Below are positions 25,443 through 33,459 of a stretch of DNA of 64,000 nucleotides, in pieces. How positions within the stretch are numbered: position 1 is the stretch's first letter; each line of letters starts with the position of its first letter. Below the pieces are notes generated by a model. It ran no database searches and was not told the origin of the DNA. It saw nothing but the letters and a program-made list of their open reading frames with translations. The translations under genes and the position numbers were made by a program. Source of the stretch: Polynucleobacter yangtzensis (GTDB lineage: Bacteria > Pseudomonadota > Gammaproteobacteria > Burkholderiales > Burkholderiaceae); assembly GCF_001595965.1 (NCBI RefSeq), contig NZ_LOJI01000040.1:124278-188277 (forward strand), read 5' to 3'.

Positions 25443-26264
25443 TTATTGCTGAGGAAGTCGGCCGGATTTACCGACAATACCCGCTGATGGGTCAGGCGTT
25501 AGGTTATTGCACTCAAGCTTATTTTCTTTTAAGTACTGATTTGCCAGCTTCACGCGATCATCAATTCCAGGGTGTGTATATAAATAAGTAAGTGCACTAG
25601 AAACGGCAGAATTTTTATCCATAACATATTGAATCTTCAAGAAACCACATGGTGAGTAAGAGGCATCTATCAGCCACTTCATACCCAAAGGATTTACCTG
25701 ATCTTCAATCCCTTTATCCTGAACACGCTTTGCCTCATCAATTGCAGCGCCCGCACCATACCCACCAGCAGCAGTTGCAAAAAGAGACACCCCGGTGCTG
25801 ACAATTTCTTTAGTCACGAAATACTTTACTTCTCTACTATCCTGAACATCAGCATTATCGCCAGCGGCAATATGGGCATATTGATGGCTCATGGCGGCGG
25901 CCAAAGACTCTTCATCAGCTCCAAAGATATTGAGAAAATCAAGACTCATTGCCACATAACTCTTGCCGTTATGCGATAGCAATAGCAAGGTATGAAAATC
26001 TGAATCAACCAGGGCAATTTGCATATATTGCCCTTGTACAGGAACGATCTTATTTCTAACTGCCAGAAGGTTCTGGAAATGCTGTTGAGTGATTACATAA
26101 GGCTTACCACTTGCACTATTGACACGCACATCCCCATCAGGAATCTGAGAAAATTGAGAGTCTGACAGATAGACGACATCATGAATTTGCGTTTTATATA
26201 GATGTGCGCATCCAGAGAGAACAATCACTACTACTAACAATAGCCTTAAAACTACAGGCCTCAT
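25443..26264 (-). CDS. M48-like lipoprotein with degenerate active site
   Basis: A 273-residue lipoprotein (lipobox LSGC). Its layout matches periplasmic M48 peptidases: DEESLAAAMSHQYAHIAAGD (about 131-150), a later EDQVNPLGMKWL helix, and the C-terminal YLYTHPGIDDRVKLANQYL. The zinc motif HExxH is HQYAH here, so the catalytic Glu is Gln, and the usual ExxAD reads EDQVN. It is probably not an active protease and may act as a chaperone-like or assembly protein. Its ATG overlaps the stop of the upstream decarboxylase-family gene. Confidence 0.65.
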   Translation of the reverse strand: MRPVVLRLLLVVVIVLSGCAHLYKTQIHDVVYLSDSQFSQIPDGDVRVNSASGKPYVITQQHFQNLLAVRNKIVPVQGQYMQIALVDSDFHTLLLLSHNGKSYVAMSLDFLNIFGADEESLAAAMSHQYAHIAAGDNADVQDSREVKYFVTKEIVSTGVSLFATAAGGYGAGAAIDEAKRVQDKGIEDQVNPLGMKWLIDASYSPCGFLKIQYVMDKNSAVSSALTYLYTHPGIDDRVKLANQYLKENKLECNNLTPDPSAGIVGKSGRLPQQ

Positions 26265-26641
26265 TAGATTCCCATCTCTTTAAAGACCTCTTTAGCCACA
26301 CGGAAACTATCAATAGCCGCAGGTACGCCACAGTAAATGGCTACTTGCATAAATACTTCTCGAATTTCTTCCTTGGTAATGCCATTGTTAATAGCGCCAC
26401 GAACATGTAATTTCAATTCATGCGGACGATTCAAGGCAGCAATCATTGCCAAATTCAAGAAGCTACGAGTCTTTCTCTCAAGCCCAGGACGATTCCAGAT
26501 CTCATTCCAGCAGTACTCTGTGACCAATTCTTGCATTGGCATATTGAAGTCATCTGCATTTTTTAATGAAGTCTCTACATACTCAGCACCCAAAACCTCT
26601 TTACGTGTTTTTAAGCCTTTTTCAAATAGTTCGCGGTTCAT
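26264..26641 (-). CDS. Carboxymuconolactone decarboxylase family protein
   Basis: A 125-residue CMD-family protein, close in length and layout to PcaC: YVETSLKNADDFNMPMQELVTEYCW, RKTRSFLNLAMIAALNRPHELKLHVRGAINNG, and EIREVFMQVAIYCGVPAAID. It lacks the CxxC of AhpD-type members. The ATG at 26641 has AGGAGAACAC upstream and was preferred over a longer frame. No protocatechuate genes are adjacent, so the substrate is uncertain. Confidence 0.8.
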   Translation of the reverse strand: MNRELFEKGLKTRKEVLGAEYVETSLKNADDFNMPMQELVTEYCWNEIWNRPGLERKTRSFLNLAMIAALNRPHELKLHVRGAINNGITKEEIREVFMQVAIYCGVPAAIDSFRVAKEVFKEMGI

Positions 26642-26734
26642 GTGTTCTCCTATTTTTATCAATGAATCAAAATCAATATACCTTAATCAAGGCTAGACTT
26701 TTCCACAAAAAAAGATGGGTAGTCATACTGACTA

Positions 26735-26765
26735 GAAAAAAACCCCCGAACTTTCATTCGAGGGC
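26735..26765 (-). terminator. Intrinsic terminator
   Basis: On the minus strand CCCTCGAA, loop TGAAAG, TTCGGGGG, followed by seven T. It ends the transcript of the membrane protein gene at 26813. Confidence 0.75.
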
Positions 26766-26812
26766 CTTATTGAGAAATCTAGTTATCTAACGTCCATCGG
26801 AGCACCTTGCTA

Positions 26813-27433
26813 TTAGTGCTTATGGCTTTGGTTTCCCATAGGCATTGGAGAAGAAGGCGCACTTCCATTCATCATTTTTTGATGATCGCCCATCATCTGT
26901 TGGTGCATTGCAGGATCACAATGCTCGTAGTCATTGGACCCGCTCATTTGATGAGTGCCCGCGCCCTTATAGCCAAGAATACTAGGGTCAGCCATACCGG
27001 CAATCATAGCGATATGCCCAAATACCAAGAATAGAGCTACACATATCGCATGAATTTTGAGCTTACCCATTTGATCAAGTGCTTTATTAACAAGACCTAA
27101 CTCTTGTAAGGCAATCCAAATTAATGGAAGACCGGCAATGACATAAGTAAATACGGCAATTACGTCAATGATCGTTCTCCACTCACCTGCCTTAGTAATG
27201 GGGATGATGGCATTAGCTACGATGTAGTAAATGATTCCAATAAAGTAGATACCTACTGCGATGCCTGCAAATCGATTGAGGTAATAAACCGCCCCATCAA
27301 ACTTTCGGGTAAACAGTAGATATAACTCTGTAATAGCCAAGGTCTCCGCCAGAATGACTGGGATGGCCATAAAGATAATTAAATTCCAAGGCTGATTAAC
27401 AGCCAATAACTCCATGTAGTGAGTCATATTCAT
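26813..27433 (-). CDS. Membrane protein with His/Met-rich C-terminal tail
   Basis: A 206-residue protein with about five membrane segments (18-40, 50-70, 83-104, 110-130, 140-165) and a tail rich in His, Met and acidic residues (for example EHCDPAMHQQMMGDHQKMM and NQSHKH at the end). The tail suggests binding of copper or another soft metal. I cannot assign it to a characterised family. The next gene downstream in the cluster is the CMD-like gene, separated by a terminator; upstream is a Cys/His-rich secreted protein. Confidence 0.6.
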   Translation of the reverse strand: MNMTHYMELLAVNQPWNLIIFMAIPVILAETLAITELYLLFTRKFDGAVYYLNRFAGIAVGIYFIGIIYYIVANAIIPITKAGEWRTIIDVIAVFTYVIAGLPLIWIALQELGLVNKALDQMGKLKIHAICVALFLVFGHIAMIAGMADPSILGYKGAGTHQMSGSNDYEHCDPAMHQQMMGDHQKMMNGSAPSSPMPMGNQSHKH

Positions 27434-27501
27434 AGTATTTCTCCAAAATTAGTGTGTGATTAGCAATCACAAATCAAGCTCATGCGTAATGCAAATGGAG
27501 C

Positions 27502-27856
27502 TTAGGATTTTGGAGGCTTGTAGATGTAGTTGATCATCGGCTGAAGTGCCAATGAAGAATAGCTAGAGACTGGTATTGCATTGAAATCCGCAGGAGCCAT
27601 TACTGCAAAGGGGGGAAATAAATACCAATCCTAAGCAGCATTGATAACTATCGCCATGACAAGGCTGCTTACTATTGCTATCCGATGCATTGCTAGCCAC
27701 ATCATCACAATGATGGGCAGAGTTATCAACCGCAGCAACCTGATGATGGGTTTGGGAAACCGATGATTGAGAAACGGGTTGCTCAATAGGCATCACTGCC
27801 GCATGAATCAAGCTGGCAAATAGGCTTAGGCAAAGAGCGATACATATCTTTCTCAT
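27502..27856 (-). pseudogene. Cys/His-rich secreted protein, apparent frameshift at a C6 run
   Basis: The intact-looking frame starts at 27856 with a signal peptide (ASLIHAAV) and a His/Cys-rich stretch (HHCDD, CHGDSYQCCLGLVF), then reads to a stop at 27563 in unconvincing sequence. The neighbouring frame after six C (G run at 27610-27615 on plus) continues as PFAVMAPADFNAIP and on to YIYKPPKS with a stop at 27502, a more natural tail. Removal of one C would join them. It probably binds copper or another metal in the periplasm. Either a homopolymer error or a real frameshift. Confidence 0.6.
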
Positions 27857-27948
27857 TTCTTAATTCTATGCCTATTTGGTGGCTTTGTCTCTTGAGGTGA
27901 TATCGCCATATAGCAGATATACCTACTGGTAGCCTATTGCCGTAGATC

Positions 27949-28587
27949 TTACTGAGTAAGACTAGGAACAGCTCCTGTCAGGATCATATAAAAGCAGTAG
28001 ATAGAGCCTAGAACAAGCAAGAGCCCGATCAAATACTGAGGAAACCGAATCGCCTCTTCTGGCAGGCCCTGCTTTTTACCTGTCACCATAGATCTCACTA
28101 GATTCTCTTTTTGGAGCAAGCTCATAATGATCGCAGCGGCAACGTGAACCACAACTACTGCTAAAGCTAGGCTGGCAATTGCTTCATGCGCTTCACCCAT
28201 TAAGTCGCCTAAAAATTCTTTCACACTGAAGTAGCCAGTGAGACCTATTAATAGAATCAATAGCATGAGGCCAACCATCACGATGCCGCCTACTGGGTTA
28301 TGCCCAGGTGTACTGTGTTGGTCACCGCTCAAAAGGCCCTTAGCGTGCTTCATCATTTCTGCTGGGCCCTTGAGAAATTGGGTAAAGCGCGCGTATCTTG
28401 TACCCATTATTCCCCAGAACAATCTGAAGAGCACCAAAGCACAAGCAGAATAGCCAAACGCATAGTGAATCATCTGCAGGCGCTCACTCTCAGAGGTAAG
28501 CCATGCGCCAGCAAAGCAAATTACTAGCAGCCAATGAAAAACACGCGTGGGGATGTCCCACACCAAGATGGTTTGTTTATTGCTCAT
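27949..28587 (-). CDS. Cytochrome b561-type membrane protein of the SHP-DHC cluster
   Basis: A 212-residue cytochrome b561-family protein with about five membrane segments. Candidate heme ligands are His in PTRVFHWLLV (about 18), MIHYAFGYSA, GEAHEAIASLAL and VVVHVAAAI. It overlaps the diheme cytochrome gene (ATGA at 28584-28587). It should pass electrons from the quinone pool to the two cytochromes c encoded just upstream. Confidence 0.88.
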   Translation of the reverse strand: MSNKQTILVWDIPTRVFHWLLVICFAGAWLTSESERLQMIHYAFGYSACALVLFRLFWGIMGTRYARFTQFLKGPAEMMKHAKGLLSGDQHSTPGHNPVGGIVMVGLMLLILLIGLTGYFSVKEFLGDLMGEAHEAIASLALAVVVVHVAAAIIMSLLQKENLVRSMVTGKKQGLPEEAIRFPQYLIGLLLVLGSIYCFYMILTGAVPSLTQ

Positions 28588-29042
28588 TTGGCGGGTATAG
28601 AAATGCTTTTTTCACTAAAGATGCCTTCAGCTGCTGTGATGTGACAGGCTCCACAGTTAGCTGGGCTTTTAACGCCCGCTCTCTTCCAAACATCGGCCTT
28701 GATCTCATCATGCTTACGAATAAACCAAGAAGTTTTGGTGATGCGATTTTCTGGGGCTACTACGTTATATTTTTGCTTAGTGGCAGCATTATTCTGCAGC
28801 CAGACAGAGATTTCTTTTTGATCTTTTGCATCAAGGCTTGCATCGGTGCCAAAGTGTTTATTCAGGCCGCTCATGACATTTTGCCAACTCTTCTCGCCAA
28901 GCAATCCTGGTGGATAGGCCATATGACAACTGGCACATTCAGCTTCATAGGACTTAGGCATATCTGATGGCATAGGCATCTTTGCCGCAAAAGCCGGAGA
29001 AGCTACCAAAACAGCTGCTATTAACGTAAAGAAGTTTTTCAT
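28584..29042 (-). CDS. Diheme cytochrome c (DHC)
   Basis: A 152-residue periplasmic cytochrome with a signal peptide ending SPAFAA. Two heme-binding motifs are present, CASCH (about 37) and CGACH (about 131). This matches the DHC protein found with SHP and a cytochrome b in Rhodobacter and Shewanella. It lies 7 bp after the shp-like gene and is coupled to the cytochrome b gene. Confidence 0.88.
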   Translation of the reverse strand: MKNFFTLIAAVLVASPAFAAKMPMPSDMPKSYEAECASCHMAYPPGLLGEKSWQNVMSGLNKHFGTDASLDAKDQKEISVWLQNNAATKQKYNVVAPENRITKTSWFIRKHDEIKADVWKRAGVKSPANCGACHITAAEGIFSEKSISIPAK

Positions 29043-29049
29043 GAATGCA

Positions 29050-29448
29050 TCACTTAATAGTCATTAGCCAGGCAAGAACATCCGCCTTTTCTTGAGCGGT
29101 ACAGTCGTGCCCCAGGACATCATTGCAGTTACGCTTAAACCACTTTTCCGCCTTAGCTTCATCCGTAAAACGTGCTGGATTAGCGTTAGGTGACAAAGGC
29201 TTAATGACCTTGCCGGTAACAATGTGCTTAGTGTCGTGATTGGGTGGATTCTCGTGGCAGGAAGCGCAACTCCACTCTTTACCATGCTTAGCATTAAAAA
29301 ACTGCTCACCTCTGGCTGGAGATGCTTTACCAGACTGAGCCTCATAGCTTTTTAAAAGCTCTTGCGGGGTTGCTGCATTAACCGAACCAAATAAAGCCAA
29401 AGATGCGGCTAATAAACAAATTCTAATTACTATTAATTCTTTATTCAT
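29050..29448 (-). CDS. SHP-type monoheme cytochrome c (DUF1924)
   Basis: A 132-residue periplasmic cytochrome: signal peptide to SVNAA, heme motif CASCH (about 60), HxxxPLSPNANPARFTD, and a C-terminal Cys pair (NCNDVLGHDC) characteristic of SHP. SHP binds O2 or NO at its heme with an unusual Asn ligand in the Rhodobacter protein. It is the first gene of the shp-dhc-cytochrome b operon. Confidence 0.85.
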   Translation of the reverse strand: MNKELIVIRICLLAASLALFGSVNAATPQELLKSYEAQSGKASPARGEQFFNAKHGKEWSCASCHENPPNHDTKHIVTGKVIKPLSPNANPARFTDEAKAEKWFKRNCNDVLGHDCTAQEKADVLAWLMTIK

Positions 29449-29523
29449 AGCTTAAGTATGCGCCCTTAGGATGGCTAGCCCGAATACATAACGAAATTAC
29501 TCGGGTTTAACTAACTTAAATAT

Positions 29524-29545
29524 AAAGCCACCCGAAGGTGGCTTT
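29524..29545 (-). terminator. Intrinsic terminator
   Basis: AAAGCCACC-CGAA-GGTGGCTTT, a perfect nine-pair stem, 34 bp after the stop of the dehydrogenase gene at 29579. Confidence 0.7.
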
Positions 29546-29578
29546 ATCTAACAACTAGGCACCACTACTAAATCTGAC

Positions 29579-30448
29579 TCACTTGATGTAGCGCGTATAG
29601 ATAACTTGCGTTCCATCACGTGAGCACCCTTTGGCGACTAATTCATCGTAGAGTTTTTTGGCCAAGGCTAGTGCTGGTAATTCCAGCTTGACCTTTTCAG
29701 CCTCTTCTAATGCTATGCCCAAGTCTTTTAAGAAGTGCTCTACATAGAAACCTGGGGCATAGTCGCCAACAATCATCTTTGCACCTAGGTTGATCAACTG
29801 GAAGCCAGATGCAGCGCCGCCGCCAATAGATTCCATTACTGTTTCAGGGTTAAGGCCCACTGATTTAGCGTAACCCAAACCTTCGCCTACACCCATGATG
29901 GTTCCGGCGATCACAATCTGGTTGCACATCTTAGTGTGCTGTCCTGCGCCAGGGCCGCCCTGCAACACCACATTCGGGCCCATGATTTTCAAAATTGGGA
30001 GCACTGCATCAAAGTCAGCCTGTTTGCCGCCCACCATGATGGAGAGTTTGGCATTACGTGCGCCCATGTCGCCACCAGATACTGGCGCATCCAAACTATG
30101 GCAACCACGTTTTTCTGCTTCTTCTGCAATTCTCTTAGCCAAAGATGGACTAGAAGTTGTCATATCGATGAGATAGGCATTCTTGGCGCGATCCAAAATA
30201 TTGCCGGCACCAAAGTAAACCTCTTCAACATCCGATGGGTAACCCACCATCGTGATGATGACATCAGACTCAGCAGCAAGATCGCCAATCGTGTCAAACC
30301 ACTTAGCGCCTTTAGCAACCAAATCATCGGTCTTGGCTTTTGAACGATTAAATACATTTAAAGGGTGCCCGGCAGCCAACAAATGCCCCGCCATGCTTTG
30401 ACCCATGATACCAAGGCCAATAAAGCCTACTCTTAATTTATTGCTCAT
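29579..30448 (-). CDS. 3-hydroxyisobutyrate/tartronate-semialdehyde reductase-family dehydrogenase
   Basis: A 289-residue beta-hydroxyacid dehydrogenase. The N-terminal Rossmann motif is FIGLGIMGQSM (about 9-19), substrate loop DAPVSGGDMGA (about 121-131), and the catalytic Lys lies in GQHTKMCNQ (about 174). The family reduces or oxidises small beta-hydroxyacids with NAD(P); HIBADH, GarR and related enzymes cannot be told apart from this sequence. It is at the end of an operon with CoA-dependent enzymes. Confidence 0.85.
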   Translation of the reverse strand: MSNKLRVGFIGLGIMGQSMAGHLLAAGHPLNVFNRSKAKTDDLVAKGAKWFDTIGDLAAESDVIITMVGYPSDVEEVYFGAGNILDRAKNAYLIDMTTSSPSLAKRIAEEAEKRGCHSLDAPVSGGDMGARNAKLSIMVGGKQADFDAVLPILKIMGPNVVLQGGPGAGQHTKMCNQIVIAGTIMGVGEGLGYAKSVGLNPETVMESIGGGAASGFQLINLGAKMIVGDYAPGFYVEHFLKDLGIALEEAEKVKLELPALALAKKLYDELVAKGCSRDGTQVIYTRYIK

Positions 30449-30525
30449 TTGTTTCGTCCCTTTTGTAGTATTTTTTAGGTAATTTGTGTATCAGCTGATT
30501 ATATTGTTCTACAGGGAATTGGTGT

Positions 30526-30717
30526 TTATTCGTCCCAGGGGAAGCGCGCGCGGGATAGCTCTTCCATGATTTCGCGCTTGCTCTTACCTGCTTTTCTGGA
30601 GTTATAAGAGCTTTGCTGAATTTCGCCCTGCTGGTCAGGGGTACCTGCTTGCTGTTGCCCTAACTCTTCTGTCTTTGGAGCTTCTTTTTCGGGCTCTGAA
30701 TTCGAGTGGTTGGCCAT
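30526..30717 (-). CDS. Small hydrophilic hypothetical protein
   Basis: A 63-residue, highly charged and Gln-rich protein, probably disordered to about residue 38, then a short basic helix (RKAGKSKREIMEELSRARFPWDE). No recognised domain. It starts two bases after the VOC gene's stop, so it is translated with that operon. Confidence 0.6.
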   Translation of the reverse strand: MANHSNSEPEKEAPKTEELGQQQAGTPDQQGEIQQSSYNSRKAGKSKREIMEELSRARFPWDE

Positions 30718-30719
30718 GA

Positions 30720-31112
30720 TTAAATAAGCTCAGAAATTTCAATGAGGTTTTGATCGGGATCGCGCACATACACAGAGTTAATCTTTTGCGTTGCTCCGGT
30801 ACGAATCACAGGGCCCTCGATGATTGGCCAAGCTTCAGCTTTGAGCTTTTCAATCACTTGCGTAAGTGGGCGATCAGCAATAAAACAAAGATCCAATGCT
30901 CCAGGTGTTGGAATATCAGCTTTGGGCTCAAACTCTTTACCTTTAATGTGTAGGTTAATTTTTTGATTGCCGAACTTAAATGCCTTACGCTCTACTGGCG
31001 GCGTACCGCCAATAAAAGACTCTAACTTCATTCCCATAACGCGGGTATAAAAATCTACGCACTCTGCTTCATTAGCAGTAGTGAGCACCAAGTGATCTAA
31101 ATGGTCAATCAT
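30720..31112 (-). CDS. Glyoxalase/VOC-family protein
   Basis: A 130-residue VOC fold of two beta-alpha-beta-beta-beta modules. Candidate metal ligands are His in DHLDHLVL (N-terminal), His in INLHIKG, and Glu in NLIEISELI near the end. Fosfomycin-resistance, dioxygenase and epimerase members look alike, so the reaction is open. It lies 15 bp after the HMG-CoA-lyase-like gene and 2 bp before the small hydrophilic protein. Confidence 0.8.
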   Translation of the reverse strand: MIDHLDHLVLTTANEAECVDFYTRVMGMKLESFIGGTPPVERKAFKFGNQKINLHIKGKEFEPKADIPTPGALDLCFIADRPLTQVIEKLKAEAWPIIEGPVIRTGATQKINSVYVRDPDQNLIEISELI

Positions 31113-31127
31113 GATCTATTTTTCCGC

Positions 31128-32063
31128 TTATTGAGCACGACGTAATTCATCTACGTAGTCTGGCTCTGGATGTAATGTATAACTGCTACCCGCCTTAGCT
31201 ACTTGGCCTGGTACCTCATGCCCAACAATCTTTGGCAACTCCTTAGCAAGCTGCAATAACTTGGGGATATTTATTCCAGTGTCATAGCCCATCGCATTAA
31301 GCATATGAATGGCATCTTCACTAGAGATATTGCCACTTGCTCCCGGCGCATATGGGCAACCACCCAGACCGCCCAAGGAACCATCAAAGCGCACAATGCC
31401 AGATTGAACTGCGGCCAAAACATTAGCTAGACCCATACCTCTAGTGTTATGGAAATGCAAGGTCAGCTGCAAATTAGGAAAACGTTTTTGCAACGCCTCA
31501 CTCATCTGTTTAACTTGCTCGGGATTGGCCATGCCCGTTGTATCGCAAATCGTTAACCCCCTTACACCGAGATCAGCAAAGCGTTGTGCAAATTGCTCAA
31601 CCACTGCTTGAGGAACTTCACCTTCCATAGGGCAACCAAAGCATGTCGATAGTGAAACATTGATTGGTGTTCTGCCATCAACATATTTAATCACTTCGGC
31701 AAGCCCAGCGAAGCTTTTCTCTCTACCCATTCGTAGATTAGCGAGGTTATGTGTCTCTGAAGTCGACATCACGAGATTAAATTCATCAGCCTTGGACTCA
31801 AAGGCACGCTCTGCACCTCGTAAATTGGGCACTAATACGGTGTACTCCACTCCTGGCACCCGCTTAATACGACCCATGACCTCCTCTGCATCACGCAACA
31901 TAGGAATTGCCTTAGGCGAAGTGAATGAGGTCACCTCAATTTTGGCAAAGCCACATTCGCTGAGTTCGTCGACTAGCTTCACCTTATCGTCTGTTGGCAC
32001 AAAGTTAGCTTCAATCTGCAAGCCATCCCTCATTACTACGTCATTAAAATAAATTCTGGTCAT
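31128..32063 (-). CDS. HMG-CoA lyase-family aldolase
   Basis: A 311-residue TIM-barrel lyase. DMARDGLQ-type catalytic start appears as VVMRDGLQIEANFV, metal-binding HFHNTRGMG, and the HMG-CoA lyase signature with reactive Cys in GLGGCPYAPGASGN (about 240-253). The family cleaves HMG-CoA or related acyl-CoAs to acetyl-CoA or pyruvate products. Next to a CoA-transferase, it may act on citramalyl-, methylglutaconyl- or HMG-CoA; the substrate is not resolved. Confidence 0.87.
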   Translation of the reverse strand: MTRIYFNDVVMRDGLQIEANFVPTDDKVKLVDELSECGFAKIEVTSFTSPKAIPMLRDAEEVMGRIKRVPGVEYTVLVPNLRGAERAFESKADEFNLVMSTSETHNLANLRMGREKSFAGLAEVIKYVDGRTPINVSLSTCFGCPMEGEVPQAVVEQFAQRFADLGVRGLTICDTTGMANPEQVKQMSEALQKRFPNLQLTLHFHNTRGMGLANVLAAVQSGIVRFDGSLGGLGGCPYAPGASGNISSEDAIHMLNAMGYDTGINIPKLLQLAKELPKIVGHEVPGQVAKAGSSYTLHPEPDYVDELRRAQ

Positions 32064-32105
32064 GTTTTTTCTTTACTTTATTTTTATTTGCGTCTTTGTC
32101 TTTTT

Positions 32106-32140
32106 CTTATTTCTTATTTCTTATTTCTTATTTTTTATTT
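32106..32140 (+). repeat. Heptamer tandem repeat CTTATTT
   Basis: Four exact copies of CTTATTT (32106-32133) and one degenerate copy (TTTATTT), inside a 90-bp T-rich gap between the CoA-transferase and lyase genes. On the transcribed strand this is A-rich and lies upstream of the lyase gene's start. Confidence 0.75.
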
Positions 32141-32154
32141 TTTTACTGCTTTAT

Positions 32155-33348
32155 TTACTTCGTAAATGCAATGCCGCGTTCTTTTAAGGAGGCGATTTGA
32201 TCGTTGCTTAAGTCGATGCTCTTTAAGATCTCATCGGTGTTCTGACCGATGTCTGGGGCAAGCGTCTTAATCGATCCTGGAGTGCGAGACAACTTAGGAA
32301 TAACTCCTGGCACATCCACCTTAGTTCCATCTTGCATCTGAATAGTCTGAATATTTCCCCTGGCTTTGTAATGAGGGTCACTGGCTATATCAGCAACGGT
32401 GTAAATTCTGCCGGCAGGGACTGCAACGGAGTCGAGCATCTCTAATGCCTTCGTAGTGCTGACTGTCTTGGTCCACTCACCAATTGCTTGATCTAGTTCG
32501 GCTACACGTTTAACACGACCATCGTTATTTTCTAGTTGCGGATCATTACCTAAGTCATCTCGACCGATGACGGTCATGAGGCGTCTAAAAATACTGTCGC
32601 CGTTTCCAGCAACCAATACATAACCGCCATCAGCACATTGATAGGCATTGGTTGGCGCAATGCCTGGCAAGGCACTGCCAGCAGCCTGGCGCACTTCACC
32701 AAATGCACTGTACTCAGGCAGCAAGCTTTCCATACAGTTAAATACCGCCTCATATAAAGCGATATCAATGATTTGGCCTTTGCCACTGCTGTGTCGCTCT
32801 TGCAGTGCCAACAAAATACCAATCACACCATGCAAGGATGCCAAGGTATCGCCAATACTGATGCCTACGCGGACTGGAACTCTGCCAGGCTCAGCGGTGA
32901 GATGACGTAAGCCACCCATGGCTTCTGCTACGACACCAAATCCAGGCTTATCTTTGTAAGGGCCAGTCTGCCCATAACCACTTATACGCAGAACAATCAG
33001 TTTAGGATTGAGTTCGAGTAATTTTTCTGGATCAAGACCCCAACCCTCTAATGTTCCAGGGCGAAAGTTTTCAATTAATACGTCCGCTTCTTTTAGCAGG
33101 GTTCTGACAATGTCTTGAGCTTCTGCCTCTCTCAAATCCAAAGAGAGTGAACGCTTATTGCGCGATTGCACTTGCCACCAAATTGATGTGCCATCTTTTA
33201 ACAGTCGCCATTTACGCAAAGCATCACCAACCTTAGGCGGCTCGATCTTAATGACATCAGCTCCAAAATCCGCCAAGGTTTTTGCAGCAAATGGTCCAGC
33301 AATGAGCTGCCCCATCTCAACGACCTTTAACTTTGCTAACGGCTCCAT
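32155..33348 (-). CDS. CaiB/BaiF-family (class III) CoA-transferase
   Basis: A 397-residue class III CoA-transferase. N-terminal VVEMGQLIAGPFAAKTLADFGADVIKIE is diagnostic. The catalytic Asp lies in ISIGDTLASLHG (about 165-176), and RNKRSLSLDLR binds CoA. It transfers CoA between carboxylic acids. It heads the minus-strand operon with the lyase, VOC and dehydrogenase genes, and is divergent from a LysR gene that probably controls it. Confidence 0.9.
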   Translation of the reverse strand: MEPLAKLKVVEMGQLIAGPFAAKTLADFGADVIKIEPPKVGDALRKWRLLKDGTSIWWQVQSRNKRSLSLDLREAEAQDIVRTLLKEADVLIENFRPGTLEGWGLDPEKLLELNPKLIVLRISGYGQTGPYKDKPGFGVVAEAMGGLRHLTAEPGRVPVRVGISIGDTLASLHGVIGILLALQERHSSGKGQIIDIALYEAVFNCMESLLPEYSAFGEVRQAAGSALPGIAPTNAYQCADGGYVLVAGNGDSIFRRLMTVIGRDDLGNDPQLENNDGRVKRVAELDQAIGEWTKTVSTTKALEMLDSVAVPAGRIYTVADIASDPHYKARGNIQTIQMQDGTKVDVPGVIPKLSRTPGSIKTLAPDIGQNTDEILKSIDLSNDQIASLKERGIAFTK

Positions 33349-33459
33349 ACTTTCCCCTGAATTGCTTTAATGACAATTTACCCTTCTTCATAAAGGCTGA
33401 AAATTGCTATTTATAGGCATATCCTTCTGATTTTGCGAAGGTATGGGTAGAATCACCCC

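Noticed and set aside
25450..25480. Sixth copy of the two-hairpin repeat at the end of the M48-like gene
   Set aside because: Only a short imperfect GTCGG...CCGAC match inside coding sequence.
27563..27856. Programmed frameshift at the C6 run
   Set aside because: A +1 shift would be needed and no known +1 signal is visible, so a homopolymer indel is simpler.
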